Part shown: positions 10,801 to 24,654 of the stretch, piece after piece
How the letters are laid out: the number at the start of each line of letters is the position of its first letter
How positions within the stretch are numbered: the first letter of the stretch is position 1
NCBI GenBank assembly: GCA_002007465.1
Contig: LNAC01000102.1
Coordinates: 797,703-861,702, forward strand
DNA length: 64,000 nucleotides
Source: Ailurus styani
Lineage: Eukaryota; Chordata; Mammalia; Carnivora; Ailuridae
Direction of reading: 5' to 3'
Translations under genes and position numbers: made by a program
Notes under the pieces: generated by a model
Told to the model about the DNA's origin: nothing
What the model saw: only the letters and a program-made list of their open reading frames with translations
Database searches by the model: none

Positions 10801-12730
10801 CAGGGATTCGTCACTGTAGAATACTGCAGCAAACATCTCAGGGAGGTGAAAGTGGGAGATTAAACATTTATAGACAGAAGAATAAAAACTACGGTTATAT
10901 AAAAGAGATAAAACCGCAAAGAATATCTAATTAATTTGTTACGCTTCTGGGCATACGGCTGATCAGGAAGAGACAGAGAGGAATTTATATCACCCCTTCC
11001 CTGCCGCCTGACTTTTTCCTTTCCTCGTTTCTGTGAGGATGTCATATAAGATTATTTACAGTAAAACATCTGAAGAAGATTCTCCCTGATTTGATAAGTT
11101 CTCTTTTAGACAGGAGGCCTTGGAATACAGTCCTTCAAATTCAAATTAAGTTTCTTAAGAAAATTCTACTTGTAGGATAGGTGAGTTTTGAACAGAGGTG
11201 ATTTTCTAAATAGATTTCATTGTAAAATTTAGAAGAAGTTTCAGTGAGCTTCCTCTTAAGACATTTGACTTTGACTTTTATTAATAAAATGGGAATGGAA
11301 ATGCTCAGAACTTCGACAAGGCGGGACCCAACAGAACAGGTTAGCTACTGGCCCAGCTGAAAACATCTGTAGCTATTCACCCATTCACACAACCAATTCT
11401 TGGTAAGTATATTCTGGGTTCCTAGCATTATGTAGATACTAGATAAATATGCCACAGAGCCTGCTGAGGTGAACACAAGGAACCTCAGGGACTGGCTGAA
11501 GGGAAAGACGTGAAAAAAAATTCTATGAGATAAAGATCATAATAGGAATGAGGCACAGGTTTGCTGGGCCTAGGGGAGGGGCAGTGATAACCAGAGCCCT
11601 AGTTAGAGAAGCACAATAACAAGGCCGGTATGAACTGAGTTCTGAGAGAGAAATAGGGTGGAATTACATAAGAGATAAAAATTACAGGATTTGGTAACGA
11701 AGTGGGTATTGCGGTGAGGAAAATGAGTTTGGGGTAACTTTCAGAGCTTTGCCTTAGGTACCATGTAGATGACGTAGTCATTAAGCCTACATAAATAACA
11801 TCTGTATTTTAGAGACAGAGCACAATCTCCTGTGAATAACAAAAATTTTAAAATTCAGCTTTCCTTTTTTTCTTTTCCTTATTGACTCCAACAATCAGAG
11901 TTGTAGTAACACAAAATTACTGCCAGTCAGGCTTCAGCATGGGTCAAAATTCTATCACTCTGTTCTACTCCATCCTGCCAGATGATATACTTCATTTCCA
12001 CGGAGGAGACTTAGAAAACAGCTAATCCTGTGTTTCTCAAATGTGACCACTTAAGAACCCCAGGAGGTGGAGGAAACAACAGACCTTCTAAATGGCCCCT
12101 CCTCTGAGTTCGGTTTGACATTTTAAAATGGTTAGATACATAATGAAGAAAACGAAAAAAAGAAGATGTAGCAGAGACCTGGTGGTCCTCAAAGACTAAA
12201 GTATTTATCAGGTGGCCCAACTCTTGATCTAGAACATTGGAGGATGTATTTTGAGGCAGATCCTATAAAAGTGAAAATTCTTTTGAAGCCTTGTTCAATC
12301 TTAAAAATTCATGGAAATCAGGCATCCTGCCCCATAACATATCAGTGTTTCTTTTGCTATTAAAAAATATGTTTTGCAGTGTACTCAAAATCTTCAAGCA
12401 ACATGCTGTTTTGGGCAGATGGGCAGTCTTTATTCTAGCATTTTGGGCACACCCCTGAGCCCTGAGAGACTCAACTTGTTTTAACTTTTATTAGTTTTCA
12501 TTTCACCAAGTGATTTCTTCTTCACCTTGAACCCAGATTCTAGGGCCACCAACAAGAACCCTTCATATCTTGATAACAGTACATGCCAAAATATTTTTGT
12601 TATCTGACAGAAGACTCTTAAGGAAAGAAGGAAAAGTGACTCTAAGGAAAAGAAAGAGTGGAACAGCTTAAATGAAAATGTACTCTACAAAATAACATTC
12701 AATTTAATGCATTCTTCAAAACAGCTTGCC
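7842..12730. other. intron 2, long mostly unique stretch
   Basis: Nearly 5 kb without a recognised young repeat. A GT-rich run lies at about 10300-10328, and short MIR/L2-like end fragments are possible near 8195-8255 and 11390-11460. None of the short ORFs on either strand resembles a known protein or shows splice signals that would join SH3BGRL2. Confidence 0.4.
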
Positions 12731-12734
12731 AGTT

Positions 12735-12965
12735 GCAAACTATTATTTCAAGTGACTGGAAACAAACTAAATAGCCCACAGTGAGGGAATGCTTAAGTTA
12801 ATCATAATAATTCACCCAAGGGAATAAGATGCGACCTCTAAAAAATAAGCTTATGACGACATGGAACTATTTTTGTTAGAGAACGAAGCAGGGCACAAAA
12901 TGGTACATACAGTACGATCAAAAAATGTGATCTTAAAAATTTAAATCAACTTGTAAGAAAAGAGA
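12735..12965 (+). repeat. L1-type 3' fragment, diverged
   Basis: Word order AACAAACTAAATAGCCCACA, GGGAATGCTTAAGTTAAT, GGCACAAAATGGTACATACA resembles old LINE 3' sequence. The match is from memory, so confidence is limited. Confidence 0.4.
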
Positions 12966-13967
12966 ATGTGTATAGACCAAATATTTGCAGTTGTATTTGA
13001 AAGGTAGTGTTTATCGTTCCCCCTTTCTTATTCTCATTTTTCAAAAACTCTCTGCTTCCATATCCATTTTAGTGCTGGGGGAAAAAAGAAACAACAACGA
13101 TAATAATGTTGGATAATCAATTCAGCATGAAAATCTCTAAATATCCCTAAGAACTTCTTGCAAGATTTCTGGCTGAAAATCATTTCTTATATTTATGTGT
13201 GGAGATAGATATATATATGTTCAAATTCAATATATTCAAATTCAAATATATGATTTTTAAAAACTAAAATCATATGTATGAATCAGGGATTTGAAACCTG
13301 GTAAGTAAGGGAGTTGGTTCTGCACGCTTCAAAAAGATGCCCAAACACATAGAAACAGTATAACTACATACATTTAGGTGTTCTGTGCTCTGCTCCTGAA
13401 CCTCCACCAATGGTTAGAAGACAGTAACCCGTCTCCTTGTCTCTTTGATGGGAAAGAAAGAACAAGAGAGGAGAGGCCACAAGGAACCATTGCTGGTCAT
13501 TCAGCCTTTCTGCACCTCCTTGAAATTAATCTAACCCATCTCTAATCTACTTTCAGGCTCCAATTAAAAGGACAAAGTTGGAAGACTCGCATTTCCTGAT
13601 TTCAAAACATATTACAAAGCTACAGTAATCAAAACAGTGTGGTACTGGCATAAAGATAGCCACATGGACCACTGTAACTGAACAGAGTCCAAAAAATAAA
13701 CCCACATGTATATGATCAAATGATCTTCAACAAAGGTGCCCCGAGACCACTCTCAATGGGGAAAGGACAGTTTCTTCAACACACAGTGCTAGGAAAACAA
13801 GATATCCACATGCAAATGAGTGAAGCTGAAGCTCTTATCTTATACCATATACAAAAATTAACTAAAAATGAATTGGAGACTGTAATACCAAATACCAAAA
13901 CTGTATTTGACAAGTAATGATTTCTTGGATATGACTCCAAAAGCATAGTCAATAAAAGCAAAAATAG

Positions 13968-14168
13968 GGGCGCCTGGGTGGCTCAGTGGGTTAAGCCTCT
14001 GCCTTCGGCTCAGGTCACGATCTCAGGGTCCTGGGATCGAGCCCCGCATCGGGCTCCCTATTCAGTGGAGGGCCTGCTTCCCCCTCTCTCTCTGCCTGCC
14101 TGTCTGCCTACTTGTGATCTCTCTCTCTGTCAAATAAACAAATTAAAATCTTAAATAAATAAATAAAT
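13968..14168 (+). mobile_element. CAN-SINE inserted into the L1
   Basis: Head GGGGCGCCTGGGTGGCTCAG, mustelid-type 3' body with CTTGTGATCTCTCTCTCTGT, and an (AAAT)n tail. The duplication GCAAAAATAG is at 13958-13967 and 14169-14178 and is L1 sequence. Confidence 0.96.
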
Positions 14169-14885
14169 GCAAAAATAGACAAATGGGACTACATCAAATT
14201 TTAAAACTTTGTTCATCAAAGAATACAATCAACAGAGTAAAAGTCAACCTAAGAATGGGAGAAGATACTTGAAAATTAGGTATCTGGTAAGGGGTTAATA
14301 TCCAGAATATACCAAGAACTCTTAAAACTCAACAACAAAAAAATCAAATAACCAGATTTAAAAATGGGCAATGGACTTGAACAGACATTGCTTCAAAAAT
14401 GATATACAAATGTACAATAGGTGTATGAAATGCTCAATGTCACTAATCATCAGAGAAATGCAAATCAAAATCACAATAAGATACCACCTCACACCTATTA
14501 GAATGGCTGCTCTCAAAACAAGACGAAACTGAAAAAAGAAAATAACAAGTATTGGTGGGGATGTGGAGAAGCTGGAATCCTTGTGTACTGCTGATGGGAC
14601 TGTAAAATGACACAACCATTATGGAAAACAGTAGCATGGTTCTTCATCAAATTACAAATAGAACTACCATGTGATACAACAATCCCACTTCTATGTATAT
14701 ATCTAAAACAATTGAAAGTGGAATCTCAAAGAGGTATTTGCAAACCCATGTTCAAGGCAGTACCATTCACAACAGCCAGGAGGTGGAAGCAACCCAATCC
14801 ATCAACGAATAAATGGATAAAAAAAATGGATATACACACACAATGGAAGCCTTAAAAAGAATTGAAATCTTGTCACATGCTACAA

Positions 14886-15217
14886 TGCTATAGGCTAAAT
14901 GTTTGTATCCCCCCAAAACTCAGGCTGAAATCCTGGTGCTCAAATGCCTTTAAGAGGTGATCAGGCCATGAGGGTAGAACACTCACGGATTGGATTAAAA
15001 TCCTTCTAGAAGAGTTCCCCTGTCCCCTTTCACCACATAAGGACATTTCAGGAAGTTGGAAGTCTACAGTCCAGAACAGCATCTTCAATCAGAACCCAAC
15101 TATGCTGTCACCCTGATTGGACTTCCAACTTCCAGAACTGTGAGAAATAAATTTCTGTTGTGTGCAAGATACCCAGTCTGTGGCATTTTGTTACAGCAGT
15201 CTTGATGGACTAAGACA
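14886..15217 (+). mobile_element. MLT1-like solo LTR (ERVL-MaLR relic) inside L1
   Basis: Begins TGCTATAGGCTAAATGTTTG and ends GGACTAAGACA, with internal AACTGTGAGAAATAAATTTC (poly(A)-signal region) and TAAGAGGTGATCAGGCCATG. About 332 bp with no internal retroviral sequence, so a solo LTR. The flanks on both sides are L1. Confidence 0.82.
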
Positions 15218-15599
15218 TATGACAACATGGATGAAACTTGAGGACATTACGCTAAGTGAAATAAGTCACAAAAGGACAAACGTTGTATGATTTCACTTCT
15301 ACGAGGTATCTAACATAGTCAAATTCATAGGTAGAAAGCAGAATGACTATTATCGAGGCCTGGGGGGAGGGGACAAATGGGAGTTGTTTAATGGGTACAG
15401 TTTTAGTTCTGCAAGATGAAAAAGTTGAATGAAAGGGGTTGAACGAAAAAGTTGATGAAATAGGTATCTGTTTTACAACAATGAATATACTTAACACTAC
15501 TAAACTGTACACTTAAAAGTAAGACAGTAACTTTTACAATCCATGATTTTATCAAATATTTTAAAATATTTATTTAATTTAATTTAAATATATTTTTAA

Positions 15600-16955
15600 A
15601 AATCCAAATCTTTTTTTTTGTCCCCCTGAATAGGGAGGAAGAAAAGAAATGAAAAGGAAGTAAATACTTTCCTTTAGTGCAGGTGTGCATTTTCATTTCC
15701 GGTGCCCTCCACACATGCCAGTGCCACAGAGAGAGAGGACAAAGTTTAAACCTTGAACATGAGGACCCTGAGCTTTCCAAAATCCAAATCAGACACTATA
15801 AAACCCATCAGAAAAGTTTAGGAATGGTTTACCTTTAGGTCACCCATTTCCAGAGAAGAATCTTGTTCATGGTAGGGATACTCCCAGGAAATAGCAAGAA
15901 TAACCAGTCTGTGCAATTTGGGTTCTTGACTATAAACAACGGAAATGGACATTAGCAACTTAACAGGTAAGGAACCTGTGGCAGTCGAGTGGGCAGCTCT
16001 GGATCCATATTAAAGCTGTAGAACCAGTTTATAAAATGAATTTCTATGTCTGGGTGGCCAAGAACACACCCCAGCCACACCGGGATCAGCCCCATTAGGA
16101 TCAAGAAGCCCTGCCATGGCTCTTCCTGACCCCAAAACCCCTGTCCAACTGCTCCTGTGTTGCTGTCCTATTCCCTCAACGTTCAAAGTCTGGGGTAAGA
16201 AGAACTGAGTGGACATGCCAGGGAGCTCCCATTCAGTGGGGGAATTCTTCCCAACAGGCAGATTATTCAAATACTAAACAGCAGAGAGAAGGAAATGGTC
16301 GACACTGATTACCAAGTAGCTTAGCAGCTGTTTATGTCTCCCATGGCTAGCTCACCCAGTTTAAAATAAAGTAGTAAGTTTCTAGTCAATTCCAGGAAAC
16401 AGGAGAATCTTCGTGCTCACTGGATCCTGTCCCTTGCTACGTGGCAGATTTCCACAAGTTATCCAACCAGATAAGACCAGTCCTAAACTATCACTAGGTA
16501 AAGCAAGGTACACAGAAGCAGGCAGGATGAACGAGACCATGGTTAGTTGCCCTCTAATGCTTTTGCTTTTGTCAAAGTTGAATTGACTTGATGGTGGTAA
16601 GAGCAGACACTGTCTTCCAAACTCCTGCCAGCACAAACTATAAAGACAGAGTGTGTACCAGTGCTGCTGTCACCATCCCCATGGGACTAACAGTGCTCAA
16701 GCAGAGAAGATGCCATTTATCCAGCACACTTTAATCAATGGGTAAGCCTCTAGCCAGCTCCCAGACAGCCCACCTGAAAAAATGTCCACAGACTCTGTAG
16801 GCCAAAGATACACAGAGATTTAGAAAGTCAGAAAGAAGTGAAAGCAAGGGTAAGGAATTAACTTTCTTTCACTCATTCAATACATTCCTGTATTCAAAGG
16901 GCTCTGAAGATTTCTACTTTCATGATGACAGACCAAGATGTCTTTTCCTCCTTTA
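15600..16955. other. intron 2, unique segment
   Basis: No repeat or gene recognised. The AT-rich run immediately to its left (15550-15600) is the L1 tail. Confidence 0.4.
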
Positions 16956-16959
16956 CTTT

Positions 16960-18475
16960 GAAAAATCAAAAAAACAAGAATTTTTTTTTTAAAAAAACCA
17001 GGAACATCATTAAAAAAAAAAAAAACCAACTAGGAGAACTCTATAGCTCTGAACCACCACATGTGCAGGGAGTGAGGAGATCAAACCTCGGTGTCTGAAC
17101 AAGCTGTGGGGGCAGCTCCCCAGGAGACGTCAGGAACTGGAGGCATCAGCTATTGTGAAGGTGGGGTGAGGGGGCAAAGGCAGAAAACAGGAAGACTGAA
17201 AATCTACATACACAACAGTTGGATTTCCAGGGTGCCTCACTCGCCCCAAAGGAACTAGAAGGTACACTGTTCATAAAGATGGCTTCTGGGAAGCAACAAA
17301 CTTATAAACAGCAGCATGGAAGAGAGAGCAGGGGGGTGAAAACAGGGATATGAAGGGAAGCTGTGCATGGCAGTGAGTGAGACCCTCCAGCTCCCTCAGG
17401 CTACAGGTCTAGAACTCCAGTAGCCAGGCTGATATCCCCAAAGCAAGAGACTGAAGGGCCATTCTCTGGAAAAACTAAATCATCATCTGAGAAAAGACCT
17501 GCAGATCTTATTATCTGTATCTACAACAGGAATGTAACAGGCTACCCAATCAACCTACAGAGAAGTCTGGTGGGAAACAAGTTCACACACATATATATGA
17601 GCACACACAGAGCTTCTAATTAGCTTTTTAGTGCCTCACCTCTTAAACAAAAGATAAGGATCAGCAGATATCTGAGGAAAGCCCACCACACTTGAGACAA
17701 AAGACCAAAATGAGCAAAGTGGGAAAAAAAGGGAATTAGTAGAACAGGGATAATACTAGTAAAAGAAGAAAACCTCAAAAAAATCATATTTAACATCTCC
17801 ACTGAGCTAAGATCTTATACTCATTTCATAAAAGCACATTATTAAAAAGAAAAAATCAGGATGTAAGAAAGGAAAAAAAAAAGATGACATAAAAATTCAA
17901 TGAAAAAATTCAGAGATGAGTTAAAGAAATCTTCCAGAAAGTAGAACAAAAAGTTAAAGAGGACAATACAAAAAAAAAGATAATAATATTAGAAAATCAG
18001 TGTAGTAAGTTCACATGTAAATTAATATGTATTCTAGATAAAAAGAACAGTGGGAAAAAGCAGGGAGAAACTTTTCAAAGAAAATAATATAAAAACGTAT
18101 TTAATAATCATGTAATTCTTGGAAAATAGGGACCTACTGAGCATTCAGCACAGTGAACAAAAAATAGATTACATTATGGTAATTCACCAAAAAATTTTAG
18201 GATACACTTCTGAATAAGAGACATTAAAAACCTGGAAAGAAGAAACTGGCAAAACATACAAAAGATCAAGGAAAATGGCATTAAACTTCTCCATCACAGC
18301 CCTAGGAACCAGATGATAATGAAGCAAAACCACCAACATTCTTTCCAACCTAGAATTCGATACCCAGCCAAATTATGACTCAACTACAAGACCAGAACAA
18401 AGGAATTCTCATACCTGAGAAGTCTGACAGACAGAAAACTGCTAGATTTTTAAATCTTCTAGCACTATTGGACTA
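16960..18475 (+). repeat. HAL1 or L1 ORF1-like relic
   Basis: An A-rich purine-biased stretch holds words such as TTCCAGAAAGTAGAACAAAA, CATCACAGCCCTAGGAACCA and GAATTCGATACCCAGCCAAA, typical of L1/HAL1 ORF1 regions. Frames are broken. The exact family is uncertain. Confidence 0.55.
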
Positions 18476-18674
18476 ATAATTTTGCTTTGTTTTCAACTGT
18501 ACGTTTATACACAGTTTCAACTATACCTCATTTTGGTTTGCAGACACGAGAGGACATTTTCTAGGGTCAGTAATCATGAATGGGATACACCTTCAGTTAC
18601 CACATACTTCCCTAATAAAATATGAAACACAATGTAAAAAATTCCACAATTAAAACAATAAGTTTTATTCTTAA

Positions 18675-18840
18675 AAAGTACTTTTCAGTCACAAAATATC
18701 CTGGGAAGTAAGACAGATAATATCATCTTTGCTTAAAGGTGAGAAAATTGATGCTTTAAGGGAGATGACTTTCCAAAGGTGTCAAAGCTGACATAAAGTC
18801 ACATGAGAACACCTATCTAAATCTAGCGCCATGTTCAGGA
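18675..18840 (+). repeat. MIR-like fragment
   Basis: CTTAAAGGTGAGAAAATTGA, TTTCCAAAGGTGTCAAAGC and the order of these words fit the MIR core. Confidence 0.5.
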
Positions 18841-19860
<1,020 letters not shown>

Positions 19861-21840
19861 CTAAAGAGGGAAGACAAACAAATAAGGAGACAGGCTCATC
19901 TGAAACAATATGTAAAGATTTCCAAATTGAACTAGATCTTATTTCTCATTGTCAAAGGTCACCGATGCCAAAAAAAAAAAAAAAAAAAGTCAATATTCGT
20001 AGCCACCATGCACCATCCACTCACTGGATATCCAGTAGAAGTCTAGGCAAATCCTGACAAGATGATTTCTTCACCTAAACTCCCCAGAACTCTGGGGCAC
20101 AACCTGGAAGGATCAGATTATGTATGAGGTGAGGGACTCAGTTCTCAGTAGGCCATAACCATTCTCCCTTTCACTTACAGAAGTTGACATTTACAGTCAT
20201 GAAAGCGCCCTCTGCCAAAACCATTTGAAAACCACGTATAGCCCATCTAAGATGTCAACATTTCATTGATTCCCGGGAGCAGCAACATTTTTATTCCCCT
20301 CAGCAGTCTCTTTCAGATATTCCACAGCTGTAGTCACTGTCATGAAAGCATCCTTTCATCAATTCACAAGAGAAAAATGTTCTCTGCTTCTAAGGTGAGA
20401 GTAAACAAGCATCATCTTACTTTGAACTCTATTTCTTAACCCTTTTTGTTCCTCTCCATGTTTCCTTCTTCAGTCACTAGGGGTCAGGTGTGCTCTTGAA
20501 GAGCTGCAAACACACCTGCAAACACAATCTTATCAATCTTTTTATTTAAGGGTACATATTAAATAATTTAGACAGGGTGACAATATTCAACGTCTTAAGC
20601 ACAGCATGTAAAACATGATTCAACAAACTTGCTTTTTCTAAGTGATTCTGGGAAATGTACATAGAGAACAAACTTAAGCACTGAAATAATTTTCTAATGG
20701 CCCAAGAAAAGAATCTTTTTGAGAGGTCAAGCCACCGGAAAGACCTCTCATCTAAAAACTACAATGCCTGAAGAACAAACTTTCACATACTAATTGCCCC
20801 TACCAATTTCCTCCAACTTCCCCCGAAAAGCCTCAATGACATGTGCTTCTGGGATGGAAATCTATTGTATGACATGAGCACAGAGATTCTGATCACTGGG
20901 TTGAAGGCTATGAATGACTAACCAGATTGCACAGTTAGTATGGACAGAAATACAAAGTTAGCCAAATAGGAATCTTCAGACTTGGTGGTATCAGAAAACA
21001 AGGGAAGTACAGTATGGTAGTTTGATGCATTATCTCAGTTTCTTGAATTAAGGTATTTCTCATTTCTGAAAAAGTTAACTTTTTTCCCTCACTGGTACAC
21101 AATTACAGAAATGTAGTTATATTTTTCTGAAACTTTGGCTTGCAAAAAAAGTATTATTCATCCTATTTAATTTCCCTTTATAACCATGTAAGGCAGATAA
21201 ACAAGTTTGATGCTGAAGTCAAAGTGGTCACCTATTTTGATCAAGGTCTTAGTATGTGTTCTTAAGACAATCATGTCAATCTCCTATTTATTTAGTGGGT
21301 CCCCATTGCCCTTGGAAGAACACACACATTTCTTAGCACAGCACAATGTCCTTCATGATCCAGTTCCTTTGACTATGAAAGCAATGTATTTGCATTTTTA
21401 GAAGTCACAGAAATTGTAAAACAAGCAAACAAGAAGTTACCTACAATCCTCTCAAAATTTAATTGGAGGAAGGAGTTTGAATTTAACATCCATATGTAGA
21501 GCTTTACATATTCAACACATTTCAAATGTTCATGAGAATGATCAAAAATGAAACTGACACACAAACTTGAGTTTTCCATATAATGTATATACACATAATA
21601 TCCATCCCACCTCTACATCTTCCCCAAAATGTGAGTGCCTAAAAACTCATATACTCTCAATACTAGGATATGTCAAAGACACATACAGAGCTTCTTTAAT
21701 CCCCAGTTCCCTAGCTCCCCCCTCCACACACACACCGCATTTATTGCTGGACTATAATCCCCTAAAGCTCAACTGATAATTCCTTTCATAGGATCACTCT
21801 CAACAAAAACATCAAATTTCACTCAAAACAAAAACAAAAT
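19861..21840. other. intron 1, exon 2-proximal unique segment
   Basis: Starts with the exon 2 acceptor pyrimidine tract. A poly(A) run lies at 19970-19988. No repeat family or gene was recognised in the remaining sequence. Confidence 0.4.
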
Positions 21841-21843
21841 TCA

Positions 21844-22037
21844 GGCGCCTGGGTGGCTCAGTGGGTTAAAGCCTCTGCCTTTGGCTCAGGTGGTGATCTC
21901 AGGGTCCTGGGATCGAGGCCCACATCGGGCTCCCTGCTCAGCCGGGAGTCTGCTTCTGCCTCTCTCTCTGCCTGCCTCTCAGCCTACTTGTGATCTCTCT
22001 CTCTCTCTGTCAAATAAATAAATAAAATCTTTAAAAA
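21844..22037 (+). mobile_element. CAN-SINE, mustelid-type
   Basis: Head GGCGCCTGGGTGGCTCAGTG, CTACTTGTGATCTCTCTCTC body and an AAATAAATAAAATC tail. A CAAAAACAAAA-rich flank on both sides is probably the duplication, but its low complexity prevents an exact border. Confidence 0.93.
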
Positions 22038-22139
22038 ACAAAAACAAAACTCAAAACAAAAACATCAACAATATTTCACTCAAAAATATACCGTGTACTC
22101 TTCTCTCATTAACATTTTTTCAAAAGCATGAATTTTATT

Positions 22140-22224
22140 TTTTTTAAAGATTTTATTTATTTATTTGACAGATAGAGAGAGATCACAAGCAGGCAGAGAG
22201 GCAGGCAGAGAGAGAGGAGGAAGC
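22140..22224 (-). mobile_element. CAN-SINE, cut by assembly gap
   Basis: The reverse-complement tail AAAGATTTTATTTATTTATT and the GA-rich body up to GGAGGAAGC are present; the tRNA-like head falls in the run of Ns. Confidence 0.9.
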
Positions 22225-22769
22225 NNNNNNNNNNNNNNNNNNNNNNNNNNNNNNNNNNNNNNNNNNNNNNNNNNNNNNNNNNNNNNNNNNNNNNNNNNNN
22301 NNNNNNNNNNNNNNNNNNNNNNNNNNNNNNNNNNNNNNNNNNNNNNNNNNNNNNNNNNNNNNNNNNNNNNNNNNNNNNNNNNNNNNNNNNNNNNNNNNNN
22401 NNNNNNNNNNNNNNNNNNNNNNNNNNNNNNNNNNNNNNNNNNNNNNNNNNNNNNNNNNNNNNNNNNNNNNNNNNNNNNNNNNNNNNNNNNNNNNNNNNNN
22501 NNNNNNNNNNNNNNNNNNNNNNNNNNNNNNNNNNNNNNNNNNNNNNNNNNNNNNNNNNNNNNNNNNNNNNNNNNNNNNNNNNNNNNNNNNNNNNNNNNNN
22601 NNNNNNNNNNNNNNNNNNNNNNNNNNNNNNNNNNNNNNNNNNNNNNNNNNNNNNNNNNNNNNNNNNNNNNNNNNNNNNNNNNNNNNNNNNNNNNNNNNNN
22701 NNNNNNNNNNNNNNNNNNNNNNNNNNNNNNNNNNNNNNNNNNNNNNNNNNNNNNNNNNNNNNNNNNNNN
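22225..22769. other. assembly gap (545 Ns)
   Basis: An unbroken N run bordered on the left by a minus-oriented CAN-SINE and on the right by TAAAAAAAAAAAAAAG. Translations through it are meaningless. Confidence 1.
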
Positions 22770-22784
22770 TAAAAAAAAAAAAAA

Positions 22785-23066
22785 AGTCCATGTCAATTTA
22801 CATTCCCATTTGCAATGTATGAAAGTGTCCATGTCTCAACACCCCTCCCTCCTTACAGCCAGTATCTGTTTCAGATACTGTATCACACAATATTGTGTGC
22901 ATGTATAATACGTATCACACAATACTAAAATTGAAATCATGTGAGTGATGGATGTGTTAACTAACTGTGGTAATCATTTCACAAAATATATGAAATCACT
23001 GTGTTGTATACTATACACTTATGCAATATTGTATGTCAATTGTATCTCAATAAAACTGAGGGAAGA
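22785..23066 (+). repeat. L1 3' UTR end
   Basis: Ends with TAACTAACTGTGGTAATCAT, ATGAAATCACTGTGTTGTAT and TTGTATCTCAATAAAACTGA, the standard 3' terminus of mammalian L1 with its poly(A) signal. The 5' limit is uncertain because of the gap. Confidence 0.75.
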
Positions 23067-23816
23067 AAACAAATTGGCTGCTGTTTAAAAAAGAAATTCA
23101 AATGCATCAGTACACACTAACAATGCTCAAGAAGCAAAGGATAGTTACTAACAAAGGTGATAACTGACAGTAGTACAAGGAGTAAAACGTAAATAATTAT
23201 ATCTCTGGTTAAAAAGAGGAAAACAGGGGAGGCACGACCAGGTTTGTGTTTCGAAGAGATTGCTTTAATACTGCACAACTGAAAAAGAAAAAAGGAGGAG
23301 CTCTGCATATACTGTTAACAGTGCTATGAAAAGATCTCCAAAGTACATTAAAGTGGGAAAAAACAAACAAACAAAAAAAAAAACAAGGAACAGACCTGTG
23401 CATAGACCAGGAACATTTTTTAAAAATAAAAAAAATAAAAGAGGATATTTGTATTTGCTTGTATTTTTGTTAAAAATGAACTCTTGAAAGTTATATAAAA
23501 AACTAACAGAAATAGCTGTCTAGGGGCTACGGGAGTGGGAACTGGGTGACAAGGGCAAAGTAGGACCAAGACTCTTCACTCTCTGCACGTGTTAATTTTA
23601 AATGTTTTTGAATAGGTGAATATGTCAATATTCAAGTTATGTTGAGAAAGAGAACTTCTCATAAAAGGAAACAGTAGTATATGGCCATAGAGATGTGCTG
23701 TTTTATATAAATCAGGTTTTCCGAGAGGACATGAAGCCCCAGCAGTCAGAGCATGTTGTCACTCACTGGCCTCCATGCTTACTCAAACTTGTAAGAAAAG
23801 CCAGATGATGAAAAAG
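23067..23816. other. intron 1 segment, no recognised element
   Basis: A-rich simple stretches at 23360-23390 and 23416-23440. The central part may be an old LINE fragment, but I cannot support it. Confidence 0.35.
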
Positions 23817-23826
23817 AAATTTTTCT

Positions 23827-24043
23827 CGGGGCGCCTGGGTGGCTCAGTCATTAAGCGTGTGCCTTTGGCTGGGGTCATGATCCCAGGGTCCTGGGATGGA
23901 GGGAGCCCTGCGTCAGGCTCCCTGCTCAGCGGGAAGCCTGCTTCTCTCTCTCCCACTCCCCCTGCTTGTGCTCCCTCTTTTGCTGTATGTCTCTGTCAAA
24001 TACATAAATAAAACCTAAAAAAAAAAAGTATAAAAATAAAAAT
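23827..24043 (+). mobile_element. CAN-SINE, flanked by 10-bp duplication
   Basis: Head GGGGCGCCTGGGTGGCTCAG, tail AAATACATAAATAAAACC plus poly(A). The duplication AAATTTTTCT is at 23817-23826 and 24044-24053. Confidence 0.94.
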
Positions 24044-24053
24044 AAATTTTTCT

Positions 24054-24654
24054 TAACAAAGAGCTAAGGCCATAGAAAATTAACTAAGTCATTCAAATAA
24101 ACAAAGGGCAGAAATTTAACCCAGAGCAGGGAGTTTTGGAGTGGCATTAGCATCAGGAAGGAAGATGAGTCACAAGCTGCCACTACCGGCTATTTTTAAG
24201 ACCTCCTGGGGTGAATGTGGCCTGGAACTGTGGGAGCCCAGGCTTTCGTGGCAGGGGGACAGGCCAGCTTGGGTGGCAGGGGCTTGGGAGAAGAAGCGGC
24301 TTGCCCACTGGGCCCCAGGTAATAGAAAGGACTCCCACGTGGCAACAGAAAGCTGCCTAGGGCACTGCATGTGCTGGCATAAACCCAGAGTTCATATAAC
24401 ATTAACGTATATCACCACTTCCTGACACAAGGAGCTTTATCCTCCCCATATTTCAACTTTCCTGAAACAAAATGTGCCCAACAATCAATATCAAAAGACA
24501 TGTGAGGCACAAGTGGAAGAGAAAAGTAAACTGTGGGACAACAGTGGAACTACTGCTGCTGTCACCCATGACAATTCAGCCATGATGGAAGGACCTGTAA
24601 CTCAGGTGGTTTTTTTGTTTTTTTAACACACGTAGAAGCCTCGTCAGATAATGC
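24054..24654. other. intron 1 segment, no recognised element
   Basis: Overlapping short ORFs on both strands at 24141-24425 are not supported by any known protein. No clear repeat. Confidence 0.35.

Larger units (their letters stand above)
13560..15560 (+). mobile_element. L1 3' part (ORF2 end and 3' UTR), interrupted twice
   Basis: Plus-strand L1 ORF2 phrases run in order: AGGACAAAGTTGGAAGACTC, then CAGTGTGGTACTGGCATAAA, then AAATAGACAAATGGGACTAC, then GAGATGCAAATC-type text and the terminal CAACATGGATGAAACTTGAG, ending in an L1 3' UTR. Frames are broken, so it is an inactive relic. A CAN-SINE (13968-14168) and an MLT1-like LTR (14886-15217) sit inside it; removing both restores continuous L1 text. 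Confidence 0.93.

Noticed and set aside
22161..22908. 200+ codon ORFs across 22161-22908
   Set aside because: They are made of Ns from the assembly gap.
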